Of a DNA stretch of 64,000 nt, positions 19,684 through 29,568 are shown piece by piece. A program made the translations under genes and the position numbers. The DNA is from JABDMD01 sp965203475 (GTDB lineage: Bacteria > Pseudomonadota > Gammaproteobacteria > UBA4575), in NCBI GenBank assembly GCA_965203475.1, contig OZ241890.1, forward strand, positions 1,302,001 to 1,366,000. The letters are read 5' to 3'. Numbering within the stretch: the first letter of the stretch is position 1; every line of letters starts with the position of its first letter. Below the pieces are notes generated by a model. It had not been told where the DNA came from. It saw nothing but the letters and a program-made list of their open reading frames with translations, and made no database searches.

Positions 19684-20118
19684 TCAAATGTCCTGTTTCT
19701 CAACAGCAAAAATCTGTTTCATATCTTTAAATGCTTTAAATTCCAAGTAATTATTACTGGGATCTTGTATAAACATAGTGGCTTGCTCTCCAATCTGGCC
19801 TTTAAAACGGATACATGGTTCTATATGAAATTGTACTTGCTCCCGTTTTAAGCGCTCGGCCAAATGTTCCCATTCACCCCAATTGAGAATAATTCCAAAA
19901 TGTCTCACGGGTACATCATGCTCATCTACAGGATTAGAAGGGGTAAACATGTCATCATGATCATACAAATGTGCGCTTATTTGATGGCCATAAAAATTAA
20001 AATCAATCCACCGGGCATCTTTGCGACCTACTGAACAACCAAGCACATTGACATAAAAATTTTCAGTATTCGCAAGGTCATACACTGGAAAGGCTAAATG
20101 AAAAATTGAAGTTGCCAT
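19684..20118 (-). CDS. VOC-family (glyoxalase/dioxygenase fold) protein
   Basis: A 144-residue protein with two beta-alpha-beta-beta-beta modules. The first opens FHLAFPVYDLANTENFYVN, with His7 as likely metal ligand; the second has VRHFGIILN, and NNYLEFKAF carries a Glu near the end as expected for a metal site. HLYDHDDMF lies in the cupped central region. The substrate cannot be told; close families are annotated only as glyoxalase or dioxygenase-like. It is the first gene of a small accessory group running towards 18988. Confidence 0.85.
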   Translation of the reverse strand: MATSIFHLAFPVYDLANTENFYVNVLGCSVGRKDARWIDFNFYGHQISAHLYDHDDMFTPSNPVDEHDVPVRHFGIILNWGEWEHLAERLKREQVQFHIEPCIRFKGQIGEQATMFIQDPSNNYLEFKAFKDMKQIFAVEKQDI

Positions 20119-20138
20119 AAAATTATGTAAATTTTAGA

Positions 20139-20819
20139 TCATACAAATGATTTTGATTTAGGTTTCTTGGCCACATTGTTGCGAAGATAAACAGGTAAAG
20201 CATCTATAGCAGAAACAGAATTCCCTTCTGAATAATACTGATTACCCAAAACTGCAATGTATTTTGCTTGTGGCAGCGCATGAGGATCATATTTAATTTT
20301 CTCGTTTGATTTCTCAAGCAATACATCAGCATATGTTTTCCAGCCACTGCCCACCCCAAAGTAATTATCGAATTTTTCAAACTCAACATGCTCCGGTTTT
20401 AGTACCTGTTCATCTGTTAAAGGCTGCATAAATCCATTCACGATTTGAAATGCTCCTACATAAACCTCTTGCATGCGTGCATCGATACAAGCGAATACGG
20501 TATTGTACCCCTTCACTTCCTGTGCAAGCGCTGCAAGTGTTGATACAGGCACAACTGGTAAATCTTGTGCAAACGCAATTCCTTGAGTAACACTTGCTGC
20601 AAGCCTAACGCCTGTAAATGCACCCGGCCCTCTTCCAAATGCGATGGCATCAAGTTGAGATAATTGTATTTCTGACTCCGCAAGTACTTTCTCACACATA
20701 GATAATATCAACTGATTATGTTTTCGAGGGGCAACTTTATTGATTTCGAAAATTTCTTCATCTACCAAAATTGCTGCTGAACAATTTTCTGTTGCGGTTT
20801 CAATGGCAAGTAACTTCAT
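20139..20819 (-). CDS. tsaB: tRNA threonylcarbamoyladenosine biosynthesis protein TsaB
   Basis: Partner of TsaD and TsaE in making the t6A37 modification of ANN-decoding tRNAs. About 226 residues from the ATG at 20819 (MKLLAIETATENCSAAI, the normal TsaB opening). A TTG seven codons earlier adds nothing homologous. The central GRGPGAFTGVRLA motif is diagnostic, as is ACIDARMQEVY. The start lies 20 bases inside the end of the upstream yoaA gene; the yoaA-tsaB pairing also occurs in E. coli. Confidence 0.95.
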   Translation of the reverse strand: MKLLAIETATENCSAAILVDEEIFEINKVAPRKHNQLILSMCEKVLAESEIQLSQLDAIAFGRGPGAFTGVRLAASVTQGIAFAQDLPVVPVSTLAALAQEVKGYNTVFACIDARMQEVYVGAFQIVNGFMQPLTDEQVLKPEHVEFEKFDNYFGVGSGWKTYADVLLEKSNEKIKYDPHALPQAKYIAVLGNQYYSEGNSVSAIDALPVYLRNNVAKKPKSKSFV

Positions 20820-22734
20820 CAGAGGTCTCACACTGCTCAATAAATTTCATTACGTCATCTAGGCTGTTTGTAATCGGCATGCTCGGCAAACTGCTCAAAA
20901 AAAACTTTCCATAAGGTTTAGTAACTAGTCTTGGATCACAAATTGCAACTACTCCGTAATCCTCTTCATCGCGTATTAACCTTCCTACACCTTGTTTCAA
21001 CGCAATCACCGCTTGCGGAACTTGGTATGACATAAATGGATTTTCACCATTTTGTTTTAAAGCGTGTAATCGTCCAACTAATACGGGATCATCAGGTGCT
21101 GCAAACGGCAATTTATCAATCACTACACAACTTAAAGCTTTACCACGTATATCCACGCCCTCCCAAAAACTGTTGGTACCCAATAAAACAGCATTTTCTG
21201 TTATTGAAAATTGATTAAGTAACTCACGTCTGGGTGCTGTGCCCTGTACTAACAATTCAAATTCATCGTATTCTTGTAGTATTTCAGTAGCCAACTGTAA
21301 TGCACGATGACTTGTAAACAATATAAATGTACGGCCATGATTAATTTCCAGCAAAGGAATTACAGCATTTAATACTGTTTGGGTATACTCGCTATGCGAT
21401 GGTTCAATATCAACTGTCGGCAAAAAAAGACGTGTGTTATTTGTATAATCATAAGGACTATCTAACATTACTGTTTGAGCTTGGTGCAAACCTAGCTGCT
21501 GCTGAAAATGGTCAAAATTTCCGTTCACCGTTAGCGTGGCTGACGTAAAAATCCACGCGCACTGATAACGTTCAACAAAGGCTTGAAAGGAGTCTGCAAT
21601 TTCCAGAGGAGTGCTATGTAATTTAAAGCCACGCTCAAAGATTTCTATCCAATTGATAAGCTCGTCATCACTATTCGAAAATTTATTTAAATCTGACTCA
21701 ATGCGTTCACAGCGTTCAACACATTTTTCCAACGCTTTTCCATAGTCACTAATCTCAACTAATTCTTTGCTTAACAAATTCAGTGAGGCACAACATTGAT
21801 TATATGCATCCTCAATTTTGGCCACAGCCATTACTTCATGCCAAGGTTTGCGGCCCACTTTCGATACCAATGCAAGTTGAAAATCTAAAATGGCTTGTCT
21901 CAATAAATCTGCATATTTTCGAATAGGGCTCGCTTCGGGCGCTTCATCTACCTGTGCCGCTATCACGTCTTCAATCAAATCATTTATTTGTCGACTTGTA
22001 ACTGTAATAGATAAGAATGCACTCGCTAGTTCTGGTAGTTGATGTGCTTCATCAAAAATAAATGCATTAGCATCCGGCAATAGCTCACCAAACCCTGTTT
22101 CTTTTAGAGCAAGATCTGCAAAAAATAAATGATGGTTAATAACAACCACATCAGCCTGCTGAGCTTTTTGTCGCGCTTTAATCACATGGCATTTATCATA
22201 ACTAGGGCACTCTGCACCTAAACAATTTTCAACAGTAGATGTGACATTAGGCCATACCGCATCATCTTCATTTATTTCCGAAATCTCAGCAATTTCACCC
22301 GATTTTGTGAAATTAGACCATTCCTGAATTATCTGGAGCTTTCTTGCAATACGTTTATGATGCAAAACCATTTTCGGCGCATGGTGTTCAAGACGATACA
22401 AACAAAGATAATTAGCACGCCCTTTCAGCAATGATGTTGTCACAGGAATCTTAAGAATATCTAAAATTGTAGGAAGATCTTTAAAATAAAGCTGATCCTG
22501 TAGATGCTTGGTACCAGTAGAAATAATGATCTTCTTTTTTGATAACAATGCCGGAATTAAATAGGAAAATGTTTTACCCACACCAGTTCCGGCTTCAACA
22601 ATAAGTTGACTATAATTTGCTAGTGAAGATTCAATTGCTTCACTCATTTGTTGTTGTTGTACACGATACCGAAATTGCTGTAAGCGCTGCGACAACAATC
22701 CGTCTGCGCTAAAAATATCAACACTCTTTGGCAT
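20800..22734 (-). CDS. yoaA: YoaA/DinG-family Fe-S DNA helicase
   Basis: Superfamily 2 (XPD/Rad3-like) 5'-3' helicase of 644 residues. Walker A is AGTGVGKT (48-55) and the DEAH box is 228-231 (FDEAHQL). Between them the iron-sulfur cluster cysteines are visible (ENCLGAECPSYDKC plus an upstream Cys in YLCLYRLEHH). Motif VI is QGVGRLIRDEEDYG. In E. coli YoaA works with HolC in damage tolerance, and holC is also in this window. The choice of YoaA over DinG rests on its length and its overlap with tsaB. Confidence 0.92.
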   Translation of the reverse strand: MPKSVDIFSADGLLSQRLQQFRYRVQQQQMSEAIESSLANYSQLIVEAGTGVGKTFSYLIPALLSKKKIIISTGTKHLQDQLYFKDLPTILDILKIPVTTSLLKGRANYLCLYRLEHHAPKMVLHHKRIARKLQIIQEWSNFTKSGEIAEISEINEDDAVWPNVTSTVENCLGAECPSYDKCHVIKARQKAQQADVVVINHHLFFADLALKETGFGELLPDANAFIFDEAHQLPELASAFLSITVTSRQINDLIEDVIAAQVDEAPEASPIRKYADLLRQAILDFQLALVSKVGRKPWHEVMAVAKIEDAYNQCCASLNLLSKELVEISDYGKALEKCVERCERIESDLNKFSNSDDELINWIEIFERGFKLHSTPLEIADSFQAFVERYQCAWIFTSATLTVNGNFDHFQQQLGLHQAQTVMLDSPYDYTNNTRLFLPTVDIEPSHSEYTQTVLNAVIPLLEINHGRTFILFTSHRALQLATEILQEYDEFELLVQGTAPRRELLNQFSITENAVLLGTNSFWEGVDIRGKALSCVVIDKLPFAAPDDPVLVGRLHALKQNGENPFMSYQVPQAVIALKQGVGRLIRDEEDYGVVAICDPRLVTKPYGKFFLSSLPSMPITNSLDDVMKFIEQCETSDEVTCH

Positions 22735-22748
22735 ATAATATAGAGTCG

Positions 22749-23222
22749 TTAAACTTTTAATAAAAGAACAACCACAAAAGCAGCTATTCCTTCACCTCGG
22801 CCAATAAAACCCATACCTTCATTTGTAGTTGCTTTTACATTGACATTCTCTATTGAAACTTTTAAAAGCTGACCAAGATTATTTTCAATAACCGACCTAT
22901 GATTTGCGAGCTTAGGTCTCTCAGCTACCACTGTACAATCCACATTGCCTACCCGAAACCCATTTTTTTCTAAGTCTTCTAACACCTGCTTAACAAATTC
23001 ACTGCTATCATAATTTCTATATTCTGGATTACTATCTGGAAAATGTTTACCAATATCACCAAGGCCAGCAGCGCCTAGTAATGCATCACATAGTGCATGC
23101 AACAGCACATCGCCATCGGAATGCGCTTGTATCCCATGCTCAAAAGGAATTTTTTCGCCACCGATAGTGATGCAATCCCCATCAGTGAAGGTATGTGAGT
23201 CATAGCCAAATCCAATCTTCAT
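22749..23222 (-). CDS. ispF: 2-C-methyl-D-erythritol 2,4-cyclodiphosphate synthase
   Basis: MEP-pathway enzyme forming the cyclic diphosphate. 157 residues from ATG 23222 (MKIGFGYDSHTF), matching the family's conserved start with metal ligands Asp8 and His10. A GTG at 23231 that overlaps the ispD stop would add three residues and could be used through coupling. HSDGDVLLHALCDALLG and NEGMGFIGRGEG are the other signatures. Downstream of ispD, the usual isoprenoid pair. Confidence 0.96.
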   Translation of the reverse strand: MKIGFGYDSHTFTDGDCITIGGEKIPFEHGIQAHSDGDVLLHALCDALLGAAGLGDIGKHFPDSNPEYRNYDSSEFVKQVLEDLEKNGFRVGNVDCTVVAERPKLANHRSVIENNLGQLLKVSIENVNVKATTNEGMGFIGRGEGIAAFVVVLLLKV

Positions 23223-23230
23223 TTCAATCA

Positions 23231-23956
23231 CTATTCGTTTACTAAACTCAAAATCGCCTGAGCAATTGTTAAGTCATTCATGTTCGTTATTTTAATATTA
23301 CCGCTAGAACCCATAACGATCTTTACATTCAATCCCATTATTTCTATGGCAGATGCTTCATCTGTAGCATGAATTTTTTGCTTACTACAATGCTGTAATG
23401 CTTTTTGTAATATTCCAAAGCGAAACATTTGAGGCGTAAGTGCTTTAACCAACACAGACCTATCAATTGTTTGCTTGATCTTTAAACTATCGGGTGTTAC
23501 TTCTTTAATAGTGTCACTTACTGGTGCAGCAAGAATTCCCCCAACATCATCATGTTGTAATGCATTTATTAATGCATTTAAATCATCTTTGGACAAACAT
23601 GGTCTGGCCGCATCATGCACCAATACAAAATCATTTTCTGAGGCTACGTTTGATAGCTCTTGCACCGCATTGAATACTGATTCAGCACGTGTTGCACCAC
23701 CCAATATCGTTTTTATATTTTTTAATTCTAAGTTGTCAAGAGTAGACCAGTGCTTATCTTCCGCATGCAGTACTACGATTATTTCTGTAATTTTTGGATG
23801 CTGTAGAAACTTCGATAAGGTAACTTCAATAACTGTGGAGTCACCTAACTTTTGATATTGTTTAGGAATCTCATGCCCCATGCGTTGACTGATTCCTGCC
23901 GCCGGGATTACTACCCAATATTTCGGATTTTCACTCACGTAGTTGGATTTATTCAC
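23231..23956 (-). CDS. ispD: 2-C-methyl-D-erythritol 4-phosphate cytidylyltransferase
   Basis: MEP-pathway enzyme coupling CTP to methylerythritol phosphate. 241 residues. The nucleotide-binding loop is VVIPAAGISQRMG, with the conserved Arg and Lys of the family (GHEIPKQY). VLVHDAARPCL and the late TDEASAIE segment complete the site. The first eight bases overlap the end of ftsB, so ftsB-ispD-ispF are coupled. Confidence 0.96.
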   Translation of the reverse strand: MNKSNYVSENPKYWVVIPAAGISQRMGHEIPKQYQKLGDSTVIEVTLSKFLQHPKITEIIVVLHAEDKHWSTLDNLELKNIKTILGGATRAESVFNAVQELSNVASENDFVLVHDAARPCLSKDDLNALINALQHDDVGGILAAPVSDTIKEVTPDSLKIKQTIDRSVLVKALTPQMFRFGILQKALQHCSKQKIHATDEASAIEIMGLNVKIVMGSSGNIKITNMNDLTIAQAILSLVNE

Positions 23957-24224
23957 CCTCTACAATGTGAATAAATGTTTCATCCTTTTTTATCATCCCG
24001 AGTTCACTTCTAGCGCGTTCTTCTACTGCTTCTAGCCCCGTCTTTAAATCTTCCACTTCGGCAGCCAAAACAGAATTCCTCTGAGCAATTTTATTATTTT
24101 CTTCCCGTTGTTGCTCCACAGTTTCCCGAAGTTCAATAACGTCTTTAACACTTGCCTCACCAAACCATAGTTTGACTTGCAACAAAACGAATAAAATACA
24201 TAAAAATATAATTGTGGTTTTCAA
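23949..24224 (-). CDS. ftsB: Cell division protein FtsB
   Basis: Small bitopic divisome protein that bridges FtsL and FtsQ. 91 residues: one membrane segment (about 5-20), then a coiled coil (about 28-70, VIELRETVEQQREENNKI and following) and a short tail. It sits between eno and ispD, the conserved position in gammaproteobacteria, 15 bases after the eno stop. Confidence 0.93.
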   Translation of the reverse strand: MKTTIIFLCILFVLLQVKLWFGEASVKDVIELRETVEQQREENNKIAQRNSVLAAEVEDLKTGLEAVEERARSELGMIKKDETFIHIVEGE

Positions 24225-24239
24225 AATGATTGCAAAAAC

Positions 24240-25520
24240 TTATGAAATATTATAGGCCTGCATTCCTGGATAGGAACTCTTCGTACTTAATTCTTCTTCA
24301 ATTCGAATCAACTGATTGTATTTTGCAATACGATCCGAACGGGACAGTGAACCTGTTTTAATTTGGCCTGCGCCTGTTGCAACGGCTAAATCAGCAATTG
24401 TGACATCTTCTGTTTCACCCGATCGATGAGAAACAACAGCCGTATAATTAGAATTATGCGCCATACTGATAGCTGCTAACGTTTCAGTCAAAGTACCAAT
24501 TTGATTGACTTTTATAAGAATTGAGTTTGCGACTCCTTGATCTATTCCTTTTTGTAATATTTCTGTGTTTGTTACAAATAGATCATCTCCAACCAATTGT
24601 ACACGGTCTCCTATTTGATCAGTAAGCATCTTCCAACCTTCCCAATCATCTTCCGCAACACCATCTTCAATGGTAATAATTGGGTACTGATTTACCCAGT
24701 TAACGATATAGTCGACAAACTGCGATGAATCAAAGGATTTGTTTTCTGAGGCTAGATGATATTTTCCATTTTCGTAGAATTCGGTACTGGCTACATCTAA
24801 CCCCAGATGAATATCTTCACCCACTGTAAACCCAGCAGTATTAATTGCTTCAAGAATTGTTTCTACCGCTTCTTGATTTGATTTTAAATCGGGCGCAAAT
24901 CCACCTTCATCACCAACAGCGGTATTTAGCCCTTTGTTATTCAAAACACTCTTCAAAGCATGAAAAACTTCTGCTCCATAGCGAATCGCTTCACTTATCG
25001 ATGAAGCTCCTGTAGGCACGATCATAAATTCCTGCATGTCTACACTGTTATCAGCATGCTCACCCCCATTAATGATATTCATCATCGGTACAGGCATGAG
25101 ATATTCATTGCCTTGATGCAAATATTCGTAGAGAGGAAGTTGTTTTTCTTTTGCCGCTGCTTTGGCAACTGCCATAGAAACTGATAACAATGCATTTGCC
25201 CCCAGCCGACCTTTGTTATTAGTACCATCTAATGCAAGCATGGCTTGATCGATAGCCGCTTGCTGAAAACAATCCATTCCAGTTAGCGATTGAGCAATTT
25301 CAGTATTCACGTTGTTTACTGCTTGTTGCACGCCTTTTCCTAAGTAGCGACTTTTATCTCCATCTCTTAATTCAACGGCCTCCAAGGTTCCAGTAGAAGC
25401 GCCAGAGGGTACTGCTGCCCTTCCCACTGCACCACTGTCCAAAGTGACGTCTGCTTCAACTGTGGGATTACCACGTGAATCGATAACTTCACGCGCATGA
25501 ATAGATTTAATATTCGACAT
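24240..25520 (-). CDS. eno: Enolase
   Basis: Glycolytic 2-phosphoglycerate dehydratase; in many gammaproteobacteria also part of the RNase E degradosome. 426 residues. Visible signatures are AREVIDSRGNPTVE (9-22), PMMNIINGGEHADN, the catalytic GDEGGFAPD, and SHRSGETEDVTIADL near the C-terminus. It follows kdsA by 22 bases. Confidence 0.98.
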   Translation of the reverse strand: MSNIKSIHAREVIDSRGNPTVEADVTLDSGAVGRAAVPSGASTGTLEAVELRDGDKSRYLGKGVQQAVNNVNTEIAQSLTGMDCFQQAAIDQAMLALDGTNNKGRLGANALLSVSMAVAKAAAKEKQLPLYEYLHQGNEYLMPVPMMNIINGGEHADNSVDMQEFMIVPTGASSISEAIRYGAEVFHALKSVLNNKGLNTAVGDEGGFAPDLKSNQEAVETILEAINTAGFTVGEDIHLGLDVASTEFYENGKYHLASENKSFDSSQFVDYIVNWVNQYPIITIEDGVAEDDWEGWKMLTDQIGDRVQLVGDDLFVTNTEILQKGIDQGVANSILIKVNQIGTLTETLAAISMAHNSNYTAVVSHRSGETEDVTIADLAVATGAGQIKTGSLSRSDRIAKYNQLIRIEEELSTKSSYPGMQAYNIS

Positions 25521-25542
25521 TTTATATTTCCTTATTTATCTA

Positions 25543-26370
25543 TTAAATTTCCATAAAACCATTTCTTTTCACGGTTTCGTCAATCTCTTTTAAACCGTAT
25601 AACAATGACTTAATTTTATGTAGCGGCCAAGAGTTTGGTCCATCGCTTTTGGCCAGCTCAGGATCAGGATGGGTTTCTATGAACAGACCGGAAATACCAC
25701 TGGCTACAGCAGCTCGTGCCAATACGGGAACGAATTCTCGTTGCCCACCAGAGCTGCCCTGATTACCCCCCGGTAATTGTACGGAATGTGTGGCATCAAA
25801 CACTACCGGGCAACCGGTTTCTCGCATGATGGCAATTGAGCGCATATCTGACACTAAATTGTTATACCCAAAAGATGCGCCTCGTTCACAAACAAGAATA
25901 TTTTCGTTGCCTTGGGCTTTTGCTTTATCCACTACAAATTTCATTTCCGAGGGAGATAAAAATTGGCCTTTTTTAATATTCACAGGCAATCCACACTCAG
26001 CCACACGTTGTATAAAATTAGTTTGCCGACATAGAAACGCAGGCGTCTGTAGTACATCCACCACAGAAGCTACTTCATTTAACGCTGTATCTTCATGCAC
26101 ATCTGTTAAGACCGAGATGCTCAAGTCTTGTTTCACTTGAGACAGAATCTTCAAACCTTGTTCTACCCCTAAGCCACGGAAACTGGAAACGGAGGACCGA
26201 TTCGCTTTATCAAAAGAAGATTTATAAATAAATGGAATATTTAATTCATTTGAAATGTCTTTTAATCGCCCTGCCGAGTCTTCTGCTAAAGTTAGACTCT
26301 CAATTACACAAGGCCCGGCAATTAGAAAAAAGGGCTGATCCAGCCCTGCTTCGAAATCACAAAGTTTCAT
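25543..26370 (-). CDS. kdsA: 3-deoxy-8-phosphooctulonate (KDO8P) synthase
   Basis: Condenses phosphoenolpyruvate with arabinose 5-phosphate for lipopolysaccharide inner core. 275 residues. Signatures are IAGPCVIES (17-25), YKSSFDKANRSS, LCRQTNFI and FDATHSVQLPG. The metal-dependent forms have Cys where the metal-independent forms have Asn in the loop IAGPC-V; I did not attempt to call the type. It lies four bases from pyrG. Confidence 0.97.
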   Translation of the reverse strand: MKLCDFEAGLDQPFFLIAGPCVIESLTLAEDSAGRLKDISNELNIPFIYKSSFDKANRSSVSSFRGLGVEQGLKILSQVKQDLSISVLTDVHEDTALNEVASVVDVLQTPAFLCRQTNFIQRVAECGLPVNIKKGQFLSPSEMKFVVDKAKAQGNENILVCERGASFGYNNLVSDMRSIAIMRETGCPVVFDATHSVQLPGGNQGSSGGQREFVPVLARAAVASGISGLFIETHPDPELAKSDGPNSWPLHKIKSLLYGLKEIDETVKRNGFMEI

Positions 26371-26374
26371 AGGA

Positions 26375-28096
26375 TTAGCGTTTAATTCCCTCAGTCGGTT
26401 TTTTCGCCTGAGAAATTAAGTTTGGAGAAGTTGGTGATGCAGTAGATTCATTATCGGATGCGGAATTACTTTGTAGATCACGATAATTACGAGCTGCCTG
26501 GATAAATCCAGAAAATAGTGGATGTCCAGATCTTGGTGTAGAGGTAAATTCTGGGTGAAACTGACATCCTACAAACCATGGATGATCTGCAATCTCAATC
26601 ACTTCCATCAGTGCATCATCTGTAGACGTACCGGTAAAAGACAAACCTGCATTTTGCAATGTAGCCATAAAGGTATTATTAAATTCATAACGGTGACGAT
26701 GGCGCTCCGTAATTAAATCTTTGCCATACATTTGATGCACCAACGAACCCGATTGTAATTTACATTCTTGCTCACCCAAACGCATAGTGCCACCCAAATT
26801 TGAATGTTGAGAACGTTTCTCGATAGTACCTTCACGATCTTGCCATTCGGTGATTAATGCTATCACGGGATTTTTCGTATTTTGCATAAATTCAGTACTG
26901 TGTGCGTCATTTAGTCCAGCCACATGTCGCGCATAATCAATCACCGCAACTTGCATGCCTAAACAAATGCCTAAATAAGGAATGTTTTGTTCACGCGCAA
27001 AACACGAGGCGGCAATTTTCCCTTCAATTCCCCGATCACCAAATCCACCCGGAACAAGAATTGCGTCTAAATCTTCCAAAATACCTACGCCATTGGATTC
27101 AATACTTTCTGAATCTATGTAACGAATATTAACTTTGGTTTGTGTATGTATGCCGGCATGAGTTAGCGCTTCATTCAGAGATTTATAGGACTCCGTTAAA
27201 TCTACATATTTACCCACCATACCTACGGTGACTTCCACTTCAGGAAATTCAATCGCATGCACAACATCTTTCCAATCTTTAAGATCAGCAACCGGTAAAT
27301 TTAACTTAAACTTTTCAACAACAATCGTATCCAGGCCTTGCGAGTGCAACCAGAGTGGAAGTTTGTAAATCGTACTAACATCAACCGCGGAGATGACTGC
27401 ACGCTCTTCTACATTGGTAAACAGTGCAATTTTTTTGCGCTGGCTATCCGGTAACGGTCGATCCGAACGACACAATAAAATATCGGGCTGAATCCCGATG
27501 GAACGTAATTCTTTAACCGAGTGCTGAGTCGGTTTCGTTTTCATTTCACCAGACGCATTTATAAATGGCACTAACGTTAGATGAATATAAATTGCATGCT
27601 TACGGCCCAATTCAACACCAAGTTGTCGTATAGCCTCTAAGAAAGGCAGTGATTCGATATCACCGACTGTGCCGCCGATCTCCACCAGTGCGACATCTGC
27701 GCCTCGCGCACCAAGTTCCACACATTTCTTAATTTCATCTGTAATATGTGGAATTACTTGTACTGTGCCTCCTAAGTAATCCCCTCTACGCTCTTTGCGA
27801 ATGACATTGTCGTATATTTGACCGGTAGTAAAATTATTTTGTTTGCTGGAACGGAAGGTTACAAACCGTTCATAGTGTCCTAAATCTAAATCCGTCTCAG
27901 CACCATCCGCCGTGACATATACTTCGCCATGCTGAAAGGGACTCATGGTCCCTGGATCAACATTGATATAGGGATCCAGTTTCATCAAACTGACTTTTAG
28001 GCTGCGCGCCTCAAGAATAGCGCCTAGCGATGCGGAAGCGATACCTTTACCAAGCGAGGAAACTACGCCACCAGTAATGAAGATATATCGTGTCAT
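26375..28096 (-). CDS. pyrG: CTP synthase
   Basis: Makes CTP from UTP with glutamine as amine donor. 573 residues, about 25-30 longer than the usual 545 because of a polar C-terminal tail (SNSASDNESTASPTSP and on) with no counterpart that I know. The N-terminal synthetase domain begins RYIFITGGVVSSLGKGIAS. The glutaminase domain has the nucleophile in GICLGMQ and the His-Glu pair in CQFHPEF. First gene of a pyrG-kdsA-eno-ftsB-ispD-ispF run. Confidence 0.97.
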   Translation of the reverse strand: MTRYIFITGGVVSSLGKGIASASLGAILEARSLKVSLMKLDPYINVDPGTMSPFQHGEVYVTADGAETDLDLGHYERFVTFRSSKQNNFTTGQIYDNVIRKERRGDYLGGTVQVIPHITDEIKKCVELGARGADVALVEIGGTVGDIESLPFLEAIRQLGVELGRKHAIYIHLTLVPFINASGEMKTKPTQHSVKELRSIGIQPDILLCRSDRPLPDSQRKKIALFTNVEERAVISAVDVSTIYKLPLWLHSQGLDTIVVEKFKLNLPVADLKDWKDVVHAIEFPEVEVTVGMVGKYVDLTESYKSLNEALTHAGIHTQTKVNIRYIDSESIESNGVGILEDLDAILVPGGFGDRGIEGKIAASCFAREQNIPYLGICLGMQVAVIDYARHVAGLNDAHSTEFMQNTKNPVIALITEWQDREGTIEKRSQHSNLGGTMRLGEQECKLQSGSLVHQMYGKDLITERHRHRYEFNNTFMATLQNAGLSFTGTSTDDALMEVIEIADHPWFVGCQFHPEFTSTPRSGHPLFSGFIQAARNYRDLQSNSASDNESTASPTSPNLISQAKKPTEGIKR

Positions 28097-28253
28097 TTAA
28101 CTCTCACTAATTCTGACATTTTAATAATCAAAAGAAGTGATTCTATGTGTTGAGAATCGATTGAAGACGGGGTTGAAGCGTATCAAAGCTAGAGAATAGC
28201 CACAATCTATAAATTACATGAACTATATTCTATGTGTGGTTTCACGGTATTCA

Positions 28254-29531
28254 TCACGTTTCACGCTCAATCGCAGCATTCCAGTAGCCATATACTGATA
28301 TCAATCGATTATCGAGATAGAGCAAGGGAATTCGATCTCTTTTCCAAGGTGGGATATCTGATTCTTGGAATAAATTTTTCAGAGACCTATGATGATTTTT
28401 TCCAATCGGCTTTAGCTGTTCGCCGCCACTTCTAAATTTTACTACCAACTGTTGAGCAGAATCTGGAAGCATCACTCCATGTTGTTTCAACTCCTTCACA
28501 TCCAATGTTTGATCTAAACTTTTAATATACAAGGGTTGGTTTAAAGTCCAAGTAATTTCTTGTTTAGGATCATGTTTCGATAATGGCTGTAGAAGAAATA
28601 GCTCATCTCTATATCGCCTAATTTCACCATCTTCCCAGCATTGTACGGGCGAGGTTTCCATATCCTTAGGCGTAATAATATCTTCCACAATTTGTTCAAG
28701 TAACTTTTTACTCGGAACACGCATATTATGCTGCTGGATCCAGACACGAAGCGCATTATTTAATCGCACCGTACTTAATTTTTTAAGCTTGTAAATATTA
28801 AGCTTCGAGTCATCTGTTGTTTTAACAAATTGCAAATCCTGTACTGCAAGTTCGGTTAAACATTCAACAGTATTCACTTGCAGTTCTGCTGCACGAGCAA
28901 TGGTTTGTAATGCGCTAGGCCAGCGCTCCAAAATACTCGGAAGTATTTTGTGGCGAATATAATTCCGATCGAAATTTAAATTTTGATTCGAAGTATCTTC
29001 GATCCATTGCAAATCTTCTTTATGTGCATATTCATTTAACTCTTCTCTAGTAAAATTTAACAATGGCCGAACTAATTTCCCTTTACCAAGTTTTTTTTCT
29101 TGAGGAATTGCTGCTAAACCCATGGAGCCAGAGCCGCGTATCAAATTTAGCAGCATCGTTTCAACTACGTCATTCTTATGATGGGCAGTTACCAAAATCG
29201 TGCTCTCATCCAACAAGCTCTCAAGTAGTCGATATCTTTCATTACGAGCAGCTTCTTCCACACTCTGTTTTTGAGATTGATCAATATCTGCATGCATTAC
29301 CATGCACGGAATTTGTAATTGCTGACACTTTTCCTTGCAAAAATTTTCCCATGCATTCGCTTGCGCTTGCAAATGATGATTAACATGTACTGCTTGAAAA
29401 GGCAGTTGTGTATTTTTTAATAAATGTAATAGAACGGTTGAATCTAAACCGCCACTATAGGCTAGATAAATACTTGTAGAAGGATAATTTTGTTTAACAA
29501 AATTTTGAACAAAAGTTGCATTCAGTGACAT
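28254..29531 (-). CDS. tilS: tRNA(Ile)-lysidine synthase
   Basis: Changes C34 of tRNA-Ile(CAU) to lysidine, so that it reads AUA. 425 residues. The PP-loop ATP motif is SGGLDS at 26-31, followed by HVNHHLQ and the ARNERY/AHHKND segments typical of TilS. The C-terminal domain (about 350-425) includes RSGGEQLKPIG and the LKNLFQESDIPPWKR element. It follows accA, the same neighbour as in E. coli, where mesJ/tilS is next to accA. Confidence 0.95.
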   Translation of the reverse strand: MSLNATFVQNFVKQNYPSTSIYLAYSGGLDSTVLLHLLKNTQLPFQAVHVNHHLQAQANAWENFCKEKCQQLQIPCMVMHADIDQSQKQSVEEAARNERYRLLESLLDESTILVTAHHKNDVVETMLLNLIRGSGSMGLAAIPQEKKLGKGKLVRPLLNFTREELNEYAHKEDLQWIEDTSNQNLNFDRNYIRHKILPSILERWPSALQTIARAAELQVNTVECLTELAVQDLQFVKTTDDSKLNIYKLKKLSTVRLNNALRVWIQQHNMRVPSKKLLEQIVEDIITPKDMETSPVQCWEDGEIRRYRDELFLLQPLSKHDPKQEITWTLNQPLYIKSLDQTLDVKELKQHGVMLPDSAQQLVVKFRSGGEQLKPIGKNHHRSLKNLFQESDIPPWKRDRIPLLYLDNRLISVYGYWNAAIERET

Positions 29532-29568
29532 TAATTAGGATCGAAAGTAAGATTCGAAAAGACTTAAT

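Noticed and set aside
23222..23231. Upstream GTG start for ispF
   Set aside because: It overlaps the ispD stop and could be used, but family proteins begin at the MKIGFGYDSH Met, so the ATG at 23222 was chosen.
28097..28253. Attenuator or regulatory RNA upstream of pyrG
   Set aside because: No strong hairpin with T-tract and no C-rich initiation tract of the Gram-positive pyrG type; only a short repeated TTCTATGTGT pair, which may be chance.
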